This document shows, piece after piece, positions 9,002 through 15,979 of a DNA stretch of 64,000 nucleotides. The DNA comes from Mycolicibacterium parafortuitum (GTDB taxonomy: Bacteria > Actinomycetota > Actinomycetes > Mycobacteriales > Mycobacteriaceae), in NCBI RefSeq assembly GCF_002086815.1, contig NZ_MVID01000019.1:57964-121963 (forward strand), in the 5' to 3' direction. Below the pieces are notes generated by a model. That model was not told the DNA's origin. It searched no databases and was given only the letters and a program-made list of their open reading frames with translations. Within the stretch, counting starts at the first letter, position 1, and each line of letters starts with the position of its first letter. A program made the position numbers and the translations under genes.

Positions 9002-9805
9002 GTGCCCATCTGGCTGATGCCCCTGGTCGTTCTCGCCGTGGTCGCGGTCGCGGTCGCCGCGAAACTCGCCGTGCGCACCCGCGCGCCTGAAGGGGGATGG
9101 TTCACCGACCTGACCCGCAGCGCGGGTTCACTGACGGTGATCGGCACGATGTTCGCGGTGATGCTCGCGTTCGTGATCCTGTTCGCGCTGCAGAGTTTTC
9201 AGCGTGCCCGCGAAGGCTCCAGCATCGAAGCGGTCGCCACCACCGAACTGGCGTCGGTCGCCAACATCCTCCCCGACCCGGTCGGAGAACGTCTCCGCGG
9301 CGATCTGGTGTGTTACGCCAGAACGGTGATCCATGACGAATGGCCCGCCATGCGCGACGGGCGCCCGAGCGAGGTGACAGAGGCGTGGGTGGACAGGCTG
9401 CACAACGACTTCGCGGGGGCGGCCCTGTCAGATGGACGCCACGAGGCGGCCTATGGACAGTGGTTCGATCAAGAGGCTCAGCGCCGTGACGGCCGGCGCG
9501 AGCGACTGTCCGAGGCGACTCCGACGCTTCCGGCACCGTTGTGGTTCGCGTTGGCGGTGGGCGCCGCGATGACGTTGACCTACATGGTCGTTCAGGCCGA
9601 TCCCCGTGAGAGCCGCAAGATCCAGGCTCTGCCGATCGGCTGCGTGTCCGCCCTCATCACCGCGGGTCTGCTGGTGGTCTTCTTCCTCGATCGTCCCTAC
9701 TCGGGTGAGCATGCCAGCGTCGAACCGACCGAGATGACCCGCACGCTGGCCCGCATCGACAACGGGGTCCAGGCACCCTGCGACGACCGCGCCAATCCGC
9801 TGTAG
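9002..9805 (+). CDS. bestrophin-like (DUF4239-type) membrane protein
   Basis: 267 residues. Two N-terminal membrane segments (PLVVLAVVAVAVAAKLAV, and SLTVIGTMFAVMLAFVILFA), a soluble helical middle (SFQRAREGSSIEAVATTELA, around 110 residues), and two C-terminal segments (LWFALAVGAAMTLTYMVV, and ALITAGLLVVFFLD). The layout matches DUF4239/bestrophin-like proteins and the product of the gene at 42097, probably a distant paralogue. GTG 9002 was chosen; GTG 8996 is equally possible. Function unknown, perhaps channel-like. Confidence 0.75.
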   Translation: MPIWLMPLVVLAVVAVAVAAKLAVRTRAPEGGWFTDLTRSAGSLTVIGTMFAVMLAFVILFALQSFQRAREGSSIEAVATTELASVANILPDPVGERLRGDLVCYARTVIHDEWPAMRDGRPSEVTEAWVDRLHNDFAGAALSDGRHEAAYGQWFDQEAQRRDGRRERLSEATPTLPAPLWFALAVGAAMTLTYMVVQADPRESRKIQALPIGCVSALITAGLLVVFFLDRPYSGEHASVEPTEMTRTLARIDNGVQAPCDDRANPL

Positions 9806-9929
9806 GCGGGGTCGTCGGAAGTTCGTCGATCGACCGCGATCTGGATTTCCGCCCTCGGATTTCCGTCGTCGTGCAACGCTGTGCCGGAGGCGGTGTCCAA
9901 GACACACCGCGACGACAAGAACGGGCGCC

Positions 9930-10703
9930 GTGACTCAAGGATCAGGACGACTTCTCGGAAAATCAGCGGTGATCACCGGGGCCGCATACGGCATCGGCCG
10001 GGCGACCGCTGCGCTCTTCGCGCGCGAAGGGGCTCGGCTGACGGTGACCGACATCCAGGGCGAGCCGCTGCTGGCGTTCGCCGACGAACTGCGCGAGACC
10101 GGGGTGGACGTCGAGACGGTCATCGGCGACGTTTCCCGCGAGGACGATGCGCGCCGGATGATCACCGCGGCAACCGAGCGCTTCGGCCGCCTCGACGTCC
10201 TGGTCGCCAACGCGGGCATCATCCCGCTCGGTGACGTGCAGGAGATGACGGCCGCCGCCTGGGACGACGTGATGGCCATCGACGGTCGGGGCATGTTCCT
10301 GTCGTGCAAGTTCGGCATCGAGGCAATGCTGGCGACCGGCGGAGGCTCCATCGTGTGCCTGTCCTCGATCTCGGGGGTGGCCGGACAGAAACGGCAGGCG
10401 GCCTACGGGCCTGCCAAATTCGTCGCCACCGGATTGGCCAAGCACCTCGCGATCGAGTGGGCCGACCGGGGCATCAGAGTCAACGCCGTCGCCCCCGGAA
10501 CGATCACCACCGAGCGGGTCAACCAGATGCGAGACGAGCCGGGCGGCGCGGAATACCTGGCCGCGGTCGAGGCCCAGCACCCGATGGGCCGCATGGGTGA
10601 ACCCGCCGAGGTCGCCAGCGCCATCGCCTTCCTCGCCTCCGACGACGCCTCCTTCATCACCGGCGCCGTACTCCCCGTCGACGGCGGGTATCTGGCGCAG
10701 TAG
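9930..10703 (+). CDS. SDR-family oxidoreductase
   Basis: 257 residues, the usual length for classical short-chain dehydrogenases. The cofactor motif is TGAAYGIG (TGxxxGxG) near residue 17, followed by NAG at about residue 93. The active site is Ser (CLSSISG) and Tyr-x-x-x-Lys (YGPAK). The C-terminal FITGAVLPVDGGYLAQ is typical. An NAD-linked oxidation of an alcohol substrate is expected; the substrate is unknown. The start is GTG 9930. The gene stands alone, 50 bases before the first ECF41-type promoter of the sigma block. Confidence 0.9.
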   Translation: MTQGSGRLLGKSAVITGAAYGIGRATAALFAREGARLTVTDIQGEPLLAFADELRETGVDVETVIGDVSREDDARRMITAATERFGRLDVLVANAGIIPLGDVQEMTAAAWDDVMAIDGRGMFLSCKFGIEAMLATGGGSIVCLSSISGVAGQKRQAAYGPAKFVATGLAKHLAIEWADRGIRVNAVAPGTITTERVNQMRDEPGGAEYLAAVEAQHPMGRMGEPAEVASAIAFLASDDASFITGAVLPVDGGYLAQ

Positions 10704-10752
10704 CGTCATTCGGCAGCACCCGGGGCGTGACTGCAGATCGCCACGGCATCTC

Positions 10753-10779
10753 CCTCACAATCTCGCCGCCTACGTCGTC
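10753..10779 (+). promoter_or_regulatory. ECF41-type promoter upstream of short sigma gene
   Basis: The -35 like CCTCACA (10753-10759) and -10 like CGTC (10776-10779) are separated by exactly 16 bases. The published ECF41 consensus is TGTCACA-N16-CGTC. It precedes the sigma gene at 10839 and suggests autoregulation or control by a paralogue. Confidence 0.65.
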
Positions 10780-10838
10780 TTACCTCCGGGCGGGACGGTC
10801 GTTCGGATCGAAGAGACTGCGACAGCTGGAGGTGTGCG

Positions 10839-11354
10839 TTGGAGGAACCCGAGCCAACCGGGGCCGGCGCCGTGGAGTGCTATCGCGGGGTCTTGTTCGG
10901 CGTCGCGTACCGCTTGGTCGGTACCGCACACGACGCGGAAAACGTGGTGCAGGAGTCCTTCTCGCGGTGGAATCGACTCGATCCCGATGAGCGGGCGCTG
11001 ATCGTCTCCCCGCGTTCGTGGCTGCTGCGGGTCGTCAGCCGGGTGTGCCTCGACCATCGGAGATCGGCGGGATTCCAGAGGAGAACCTCCGTCGGCGACT
11101 GGCTTCCCGAGCCACTACCGGACCGGCGTGGCGACCCGCTGTGCGACATCACCTTGGACGAGTCCGTCAGCATCGCCCTCGTGATCCTTTTGGAAGAGGT
11201 GACTCCGACCGCCCGCGCGATCGTCATTCTGCATGACGTCTTCGGTCTCTCGTTCACCGATATCGGCGAAATCGTCGGGTGCTCACCGGCAGCCTGCCGG
11301 CACCTGGCAGTCGTCGCGCGCCGCCACGTCCGTCCCGAAACGGGATCGTCGTGA
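10839..11354 (+). CDS. ECF41-like sigma factor lacking the C-terminal SnoaL domain
   Basis: 171 residues. Sigma region 2 (GVLFGVAYRLVGTAHDAENV, then VQESFSRWNRLD) and region 4 (TPTARAIVILHDVFGLSFTD, CSPAACRHLAVVARRHV) are complete and closely resemble the ECF41/SigJ type of the paralogues at 11380 and 14890. The roughly 130-residue SnoaL-like C-terminal domain that controls ECF41 factors is absent; the frame simply stops after region 4. The start is TTG 10839, with GGAGG about 9 bases upstream; the paralogue at 14890 begins with a similar M-E-E. An SDR gene lies upstream. See findings. Confidence 0.85.
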   Translation: MEEPEPTGAGAVECYRGVLFGVAYRLVGTAHDAENVVQESFSRWNRLDPDERALIVSPRSWLLRVVSRVCLDHRRSAGFQRRTSVGDWLPEPLPDRRGDPLCDITLDESVSIALVILLEEVTPTARAIVILHDVFGLSFTDIGEIVGCSPAACRHLAVVARRHVRPETGSS

Positions 11355-11379
11355 AGTGCGCTGAACCGGCGGTAGGCGT

Positions 11380-12312
11380 CTATAGATTCGACGTCGTCAC
11401 TGGCCGCATCGCCTGGTCGAGGTTCCAGTATTGGAGCTTGTCAGAGTTTCTGACGATCCAGAGCCGGGAGACCAGCCCATCGCGCACCTCCAGTGCCCCG
11501 ACCGCCACGGTGACGCCCCCGCGCTGCATACGCAGACCGGCCTGGCCGTTGACATCGACCACCGAAGTCTCCACGTCGGCTTCCCTGCGCCGAATGCCGG
11601 TCAGATAACGCAGGACTCGCTGCACACCGACGATGGGCCGCACAGCGGCCCGAACCCGGCCGCCGCCATCGTTGGTCACGGTGACGTCGGGGTCGAGAAG
11701 TTCGATCACGGATACGATGTCACCGCGCTGAAACGCTTTCGACAGGACGATCGTGGCGTCGTTGTGGCGCAGTCGATCGCGTGCGCATCGCCGCGCCGGT
11801 TCGACCCGTCGCCGGGCCGACACCGCGAGTTGCCGGCATGCCGCCTCCGACCTCCCCAGGATCTCGCTGATCTCCGAGAACGGATAGCCGAACACATCCC
11901 GCAGCACGAAAGAGATGCGCTCCGCGGGAGTCATCGAGTCCAGGACCACCAACATGGCCAGGGTGACATGCTCGTCGAGCGCGACCAGCTCGGCAGGATC
12001 GGTTGGTTGCGAGGAGGTCGGGAAGCTCCGGCCCGGAATCGGTTCGGGCAACCACGGACCCACATACTGTTCACGCCGGCGCCTCGCCGAGGTCAGGTTG
12101 TCCAGACAGATGCGGGTGACCACGCGGACACCCCACGCCGCCGGAGTGCGGATGGCATCACGATCGGCGGCCGCCATTCGATACCAGCGCACGTAGGCTT
12201 CCTGCGCAGCGTCCTCGGCGTCCGCCATCGAACCCAGGAGCCGGTATGCGACATTGATCAGCAGTGCGCGGTCCAGATCAGCTGCCGGTCTTTCGATCTC
12301 GACGTCGGCCAT
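11380..12312 (-). CDS. ECF41-family sigma factor (SigJ-like) with SnoaL domain
   Basis: 310 residues. Regions 2 and 4 occupy residues 10-170 (LLINVAYRLLGSMADAEDAA; SEISEILGRSEAACRQLAVS). A SnoaL-like regulatory domain fills residues 190-300 and has the ECF41 signature DGGG (NDGGGRVRAAVRP). The second signature NPDKL is NSDKL here. In ECF41 factors this domain both activates and inhibits the sigma factor in place of an anti-sigma protein. It follows the NDH-2-like flavoprotein gene on the same strand after 36 bases and is probably co-transcribed from the ECF41-type promoter at 13579-13605. ECF41 genes are known to be linked to oxidoreductases. Confidence 0.9.
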   Translation of the reverse strand: MADVEIERPAADLDRALLINVAYRLLGSMADAEDAAQEAYVRWYRMAAADRDAIRTPAAWGVRVVTRICLDNLTSARRRREQYVGPWLPEPIPGRSFPTSSQPTDPAELVALDEHVTLAMLVVLDSMTPAERISFVLRDVFGYPFSEISEILGRSEAACRQLAVSARRRVEPARRCARDRLRHNDATIVLSKAFQRGDIVSVIELLDPDVTVTNDGGGRVRAAVRPIVGVQRVLRYLTGIRRREADVETSVVDVNGQAGLRMQRGGVTVAVGALEVRDGLVSRLWIVRNSDKLQYWNLDQAMRPVTTSNL

Positions 12313-12348
12313 GTCGGCACCCTCCCGTCCGCGGAACCTTCGGCCGTC

Positions 12349-13545
12349 TTATCCAGCCACGGAATCCAGGGAGGCCGGCCGCTTCGTGGCGCCCGGCCAG
12401 CGGTAGCTACCAGGCCTACGACCTTCTTTGGCGATCTGCTTGACGACGGTGGTGCAGACCATCTCCTTGACGAACGCCGCCAACCTGCCGCCCAGGTAGA
12501 AGCTGCGCGGTGAATCATCTTGGCGGGCAGCGGCGATGGTTCCGTGGCGACGCCCGATGCTGATGTTCGACCCGACGAACGACTGATGCAGAACCTTCAC
12601 CTCGTCGCCTGCGATGCGTGCCAGCACGGTGCTCGTCGCCCGCGCCGCCAGCGGCATCGCCGCCTGGCAACTCATCCGCAGCTGCGGGCCCGCCGGCGCC
12701 GACGCGTCACCGGCGCCGAAGATCCAGGGATCGTCAACGCTGGTAAGCGTCTCATCGGTGACCAGACGGCCGATGCCGTCGGTGGTCAATCCGCTGCGAG
12801 CAGCCAAGTCCGGTACGCCGAAGCCGGCGGTCCACACCGTTGCGGCGCTGGGAAGACTGTGGCCGTCAGAGAGGCGGACGCGGTCCGGACCGACCTCGGC
12901 GACCACCGCCTCGTCCTCCACGATGACGCCCAGCTTGGTGAGTTGCCTGAGCACCGATGCGCGAGCTTTCTCACCCACCGACGGCGCCAGGATGCCGCCG
13001 CACAGCAGGGTCACCTTCGCGTGGGGGCGCTGCTCGGCCAGTTCCGAGGCGGCTTCGATACCCGTCAAACCTCCGCCGACGACACAGATGGGGGCGTTGT
13101 CGGGAAGTACATCGATCGTGGCCCGCAGCCGCTCGGCATGTTCGAGTTCGCTGATGGGGTAGGCGTATTCGACGGCCCCTGGGACACTCGCGGGTACCGC
13201 CCCGGTGCTCCCGACCGCGTAGATCAGATAGTCGTAGGTGACGTGGGACCCTGACTCGAGCTCGACAGTCCGTGTCGTCGAGTTGATCCGGGTCGCGGTA
13301 TCGATGACGAGTCTGACCCGTTCACCCAAGAGGCCGGCCAATTCGACCGTCGCGTTTCCGGTGCCGGCTACGAGTTCGTGCAGGCGCACCCGTTCGACGA
13401 AGACGGGGCGGGGATTGATGATCGTGATGTGGATGTCGCGGTTCTGCTGGAGTCGGTTTGCGGCCAGCGCACCGGCGTAGCCCGCTCCGATCACGACGAC
13501 GTGAGGCTTGCGGACCGACCCGGGCCGCGCGTTGTGGACAGACAT
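12349..13545 (-). CDS. NDH-2-like FAD/NAD(P)-binding oxidoreductase (ECF41-linked)
   Basis: 398 residues of the pyridine-nucleotide-disulfide oxidoreductase family. The FAD motif is VVVIGAGYAGALAANRL at the N-terminus, the NAD(P) motif ICVVGGGLTGIEAASELAE near the middle, and the second FAD motif IFGAGDAS. It resembles type II NADH dehydrogenases but lacks an obvious C-terminal membrane helix. ATG 13545 is fixed by TAGGAGGAG directly upstream. An ECF41-type promoter lies 34-60 bases upstream, and the ECF41 sigma gene follows. Electron acceptor unknown (quinone is the family default). Confidence 0.9.
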   Translation of the reverse strand: MSVHNARPGSVRKPHVVVIGAGYAGALAANRLQQNRDIHITIINPRPVFVERVRLHELVAGTGNATVELAGLLGERVRLVIDTATRINSTTRTVELESGSHVTYDYLIYAVGSTGAVPASVPGAVEYAYPISELEHAERLRATIDVLPDNAPICVVGGGLTGIEAASELAEQRPHAKVTLLCGGILAPSVGEKARASVLRQLTKLGVIVEDEAVVAEVGPDRVRLSDGHSLPSAATVWTAGFGVPDLAARSGLTTDGIGRLVTDETLTSVDDPWIFGAGDASAPAGPQLRMSCQAAMPLAARATSTVLARIAGDEVKVLHQSFVGSNISIGRRHGTIAAARQDDSPRSFYLGGRLAAFVKEMVCTTVVKQIAKEGRRPGSYRWPGATKRPASLDSVAG

Positions 13546-13578
13546 CTGGCTCCTCCTACTCGATGCGGACATCCTTAT

Positions 13579-13605
13579 GACGCCGAGCCGACCGGGAATG
13601 TGATG
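13579..13605 (-). promoter_or_regulatory. ECF41-type promoter for flavoprotein-sigma operon
   Basis: Read on the minus strand: CATCACA, 16 bases, CGTC. It matches the ECF41 consensus except at the first two -35 positions. It is divergent from the promoter at 13642-13668, so both directions may answer to the same sigma factor. Confidence 0.6.
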
Positions 13606-13641
13606 CCGAACCGGCGGGAGTGGCGGAGGTCACCGGATGCG

Positions 13642-13668
13642 CCTCACATCGCGGCGTGCAATGTCGTC
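13642..13668 (+). promoter_or_regulatory. ECF41-type promoter for small membrane protein
   Basis: CCTCACA (13642-13648), 16 bases, CGTC (13665-13668). The ATG of the next gene follows 8 bases after CGTC, so the transcript would begin at or within a few bases of the start codon (leaderless). Confidence 0.62.
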
Positions 13669-13676
13669 GTCTCGGT

Positions 13677-14120
13677 ATGAATGCTTTACTGCACCGCAGC
13701 TGTTTGACAGTGCTGACACTGACCGGACTGTTCGTCGGCGGTTGGGCGTACTTTGCGCCCTGGCATTGGTACAACACGTTCCCCGGCATGGGATTTCGAT
13801 GGCTGCCGGTACTGGGGCCGTACAACGAACACTTCGTCAAAGATGTCGGCGCGATGAATCTGGCGATGGCCGCGCTCAGCATCATGGCTTTCCTCTACCT
13901 GGGAAACCGCGCGTTGATGCATGCCACGGCGTTGACGCTGTCGGTGTTCAACCTGCTGCACCTGATCTACCACGTGCCCATGCTGCACATGTACGGCCCG
14001 CTGGATGCCACGCTCAACGCCGTCAGTCTGACGGTCGTCCTGCTGTGCTCGCTGGCAATAGCGCTTCCGGTCAGGGCGTCGGTCCACGACTGCCGGCCAC
14101 CGTCCGACCAAATACCGTGA
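13677..14120 (+). CDS. four-helix membrane protein in ECF41 block
   Basis: 147 residues. About four membrane segments can be seen: LTVLTLTGLFVGGWAYFA, LAMAALSIMAFLYLG, a middle helix around LSVFNLLHLIYHV, and LTVVLLCSLAIAL. The loop FAPWHWYNTFPG and GPYNEHFVKDVGAMNLA are conserved in a family of actinobacterial membrane proteins without known activity. No ribosome-binding site is visible before ATG 13677, but an ECF41-type -10 ends 8 bases upstream, which suits leaderless translation. It is divergent from the flavoprotein operon. Probably an ECF41 target. Confidence 0.8.
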   Translation: MNALLHRSCLTVLTLTGLFVGGWAYFAPWHWYNTFPGMGFRWLPVLGPYNEHFVKDVGAMNLAMAALSIMAFLYLGNRALMHATALTLSVFNLLHLIYHVPMLHMYGPLDATLNAVSLTVVLLCSLAIALPVRASVHDCRPPSDQIP

Positions 14121-14145
14121 GTTGCAGCACCATCCATTCGAAAAG

Positions 14146-14172
14146 CATCACGCCGGCGACAGAGAAATCGTC
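14146..14172 (+). promoter_or_regulatory. possible ECF41-type promoter before SigH/SigR-like gene
   Basis: CATCACG, 16 bases, CGTC. Four of seven -35 positions (TCAC), the spacing and the -10 agree with the ECF41 consensus. It is the weakest of the six sites, 48 bases before ATG 14220. Confidence 0.45.
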
Positions 14173-14219
14173 AAACAAGCAGCAAAAGGGACGTTTTCAT
14201 TCCTCAGGAGGTGCGACAG

Positions 14220-14831
14220 ATGACGCTCGCCATCGGAGTCTATGACCGTGAAGATCAGCGTAAACGATTCGTTCAGGAGGCCTGGCCGCTGCTGGATCAG
14301 CTGTACCGGGCGGCATGTGGTTACACCCGCAATCACGCGGATGCCGAGGACCTCGTGCAGGAGACGATGCTGAAGGCATACCGCAGCTTCGGGCAGTTCG
14401 AGAGCGGAACCAACATTCGAGCCTGGCTGTTCCGGATCCTGGTCACCACGTGGATCAACCGCTGGCGCCGCACCCAGCGGCGTCCTGCCGAGGTGCTCAC
14501 CGAGCGGCTCGGCGACCTCGAGTTCGACGCTGCGGTGCCGCAGTCGTCGATCGCCTCCGCATCGGCGGAATTGGTCGCGTTGGAAGCGCTGGCAGACAGC
14601 GACGTCAAAGCCGCACTGGCAGCTCTGCCCGAGGGCCAACGCATGACGGTGTTCTACGTCGACGTCGAGGGGTTCCGCTACGCAGAGGTCGCCGAACTCC
14701 TCGACATCCCTGTCGGAACGGTGATGTCACGGCTGCACCGGGGACGTCGCGCCCTGCGGCAGGCACTGGTCGGCGACGGTCTGTACCGGCCGGATGAGTT
14801 TCGCGGCACCGCCGCGTTGCATGTCACATAA
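14220..14831 (+). CDS. ECF RNA polymerase sigma factor (SigH/SigR/RpoE-like)
   Basis: 203 residues with region 2 (YTRNHADAEDLVQETMLKAY, then RSFGQFESGTNIRAWLFRIL) and region 4 (LPEGQRMTVFYVDVEGFRYA, VAELLDIPVGTVMSRLHRGR). The sequence is of the SigH/SigR type. Members of that group are normally held by a zinc anti-sigma factor encoded next door; none is present here (no small HxxxCxxC protein), so its control must come from elsewhere. ATG 14220 has GGAGG 8 bases upstream and is preferred over GTG 14211. The promoter of the next gene overlaps its stop codon. Confidence 0.9.
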   Translation: MTLAIGVYDREDQRKRFVQEAWPLLDQLYRAACGYTRNHADAEDLVQETMLKAYRSFGQFESGTNIRAWLFRILVTTWINRWRRTQRRPAEVLTERLGDLEFDAAVPQSSIASASAELVALEALADSDVKAALAALPEGQRMTVFYVDVEGFRYAEVAELLDIPVGTVMSRLHRGRRALRQALVGDGLYRPDEFRGTAALHVT

Positions 14832-14848
14832 GGCGATCCTGGCTCGTC
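14822..14848 (+). promoter_or_regulatory. perfect-consensus ECF41 promoter for sigma gene 14890
   Basis: TGTCACA (14822-14828), 16 bases, CGTC (14845-14848): identical to the ECF41 consensus. It spans the stop codon of the upstream sigma gene. Self-activation of the ECF41 gene that follows is likely. Confidence 0.75.
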
Positions 14849-14889
14849 AAGCAGGTATGGCCGCAATGAGATACGCAGAAGAGGGCACC

Positions 14890-15846
14890 GTGGAGGAACG
14901 CCAGAGCACGCCCGCAGCGCCGACAACTCCCGGCGACGTCGCGGTCGCGGCCGCCGACGGCGAGCACGATGTATCCGCCGACCGGGGATTGCTGATCAAC
15001 GTGGCCTACCGGATGCTCGGCTCACTTTCCGACGCCGAGGACGTCGTGCAGGAGACGTTCACGCGGTGGTACACGATGCCGCTCGACGCCAGGGCCGACA
15101 TCCGCAACCCGCCGGCGTGGTGCGTTCGTGTCGCGACGCGGATCTGCCTCGACCTGCTGAAGTCCTCCCGGCACCGACGGGAGGCCTACGTCGGCCCGTG
15201 GCTACCCGAACCGCTACCCCACCACGCGACCGCCGACGCCTCACCCACTGTCGACCCCGCCGATCGCATCACCCTCGACGAATCGGTGACGACCGCGGTG
15301 CTGACGGTTCTGGACGCGATGACACCCGCGGAGCGCGTGTCCTTCGTGCTGCACGACGTGTTCCAGTACCCGTTCGCCGAGATCGGCGACATCGTCGGTC
15401 GCTCCCCCGACGCCTGCCGCCAGTTGGCCACTTCGGCACGACGGCGGCTCAGGAGCGACCGCAGCCAGGTTGTCGATGCCGCCCAGCACGCCGCGGCGGT
15501 TCGCGGTTTCAAGAATGCGCTTGAGCGCGGGGACATCGGCGCGCTGATCGAACTGCTCGATCCCGACGTCCACGTGGTCAACGACGGCGGCGGACAGGTG
15601 CGTGCCGCGCTGCGGGAGGTGATCGGGGCCGAGAAGGTGGTGCGGTTCCTGATGGGGTTGCGTCGACGCCAACCCGACATCCACATCGCCCCGGCAGAAG
15701 TGAGCGGGCGACCAGGCCTGGTATGCCGGCTGCGCGGAGCAACAGTGGCGGTGGCGTCGATCGGTGTCGACGACGGTCTCGTCACCCGGGTGTGGATGGT
15801 GCTCAATCCCGACAAGCTTCGCTTCTGGCAGACGGACATCCTTTAG
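14890..15846 (+). CDS. ECF41-family sigma factor (SigJ-like) with SnoaL domain
   Basis: 318 residues. Sigma regions 2 and 4 (LLINVAYRMLGSLSDAEDVV; SPDACRQLATSARRRL) are followed by the SnoaL-like regulatory domain. Both ECF41 signatures are present: DGGG (NDGGGQVRAALREV) and NPDKL (VLNPDKLRFW, at the C-terminus). Start choice: GTG 14890 has GAGGG 5 bases upstream and an M-E-E beginning like the paralogue at 10839. ATG 14857, 8 bases after the CGTC of the promoter, could start a leaderless longer form. The flavoprotein gene at 15980 follows, the mirror image of the 11380/12349 pair. Confidence 0.88.
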   Translation: MEERQSTPAAPTTPGDVAVAAADGEHDVSADRGLLINVAYRMLGSLSDAEDVVQETFTRWYTMPLDARADIRNPPAWCVRVATRICLDLLKSSRHRREAYVGPWLPEPLPHHATADASPTVDPADRITLDESVTTAVLTVLDAMTPAERVSFVLHDVFQYPFAEIGDIVGRSPDACRQLATSARRRLRSDRSQVVDAAQHAAAVRGFKNALERGDIGALIELLDPDVHVVNDGGGQVRAALREVIGAEKVVRFLMGLRRRQPDIHIAPAEVSGRPGLVCRLRGATVAVASIGVDDGLVTRVWMVLNPDKLRFWQTDIL

Positions 15847-15884
15847 CGAGAACGTCACTGCGCGGATTCCCGAGTCATCCCGGA

Positions 15885-15911
15885 CCTCACAATCTGGACC
15901 GCTGCGGCGTC
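15885..15911 (+). promoter_or_regulatory. ECF41-type promoter for second flavoprotein
   Basis: CCTCACA (15885-15891), 16 bases, CGTC (15908-15911). A second overlapping candidate begins at the CGTC itself (CGTCACA, 16 bases, CGGC). Both lie 45-70 bases before the ribosome-binding site of the gene at 15980. Confidence 0.62.
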
Positions 15912-15979
15912 ACAACGGTGGGCACACCAACGGCCATCGGGCCGGTGTCCGTTCCCCACCCAAGAAGGAGTCGAACACC

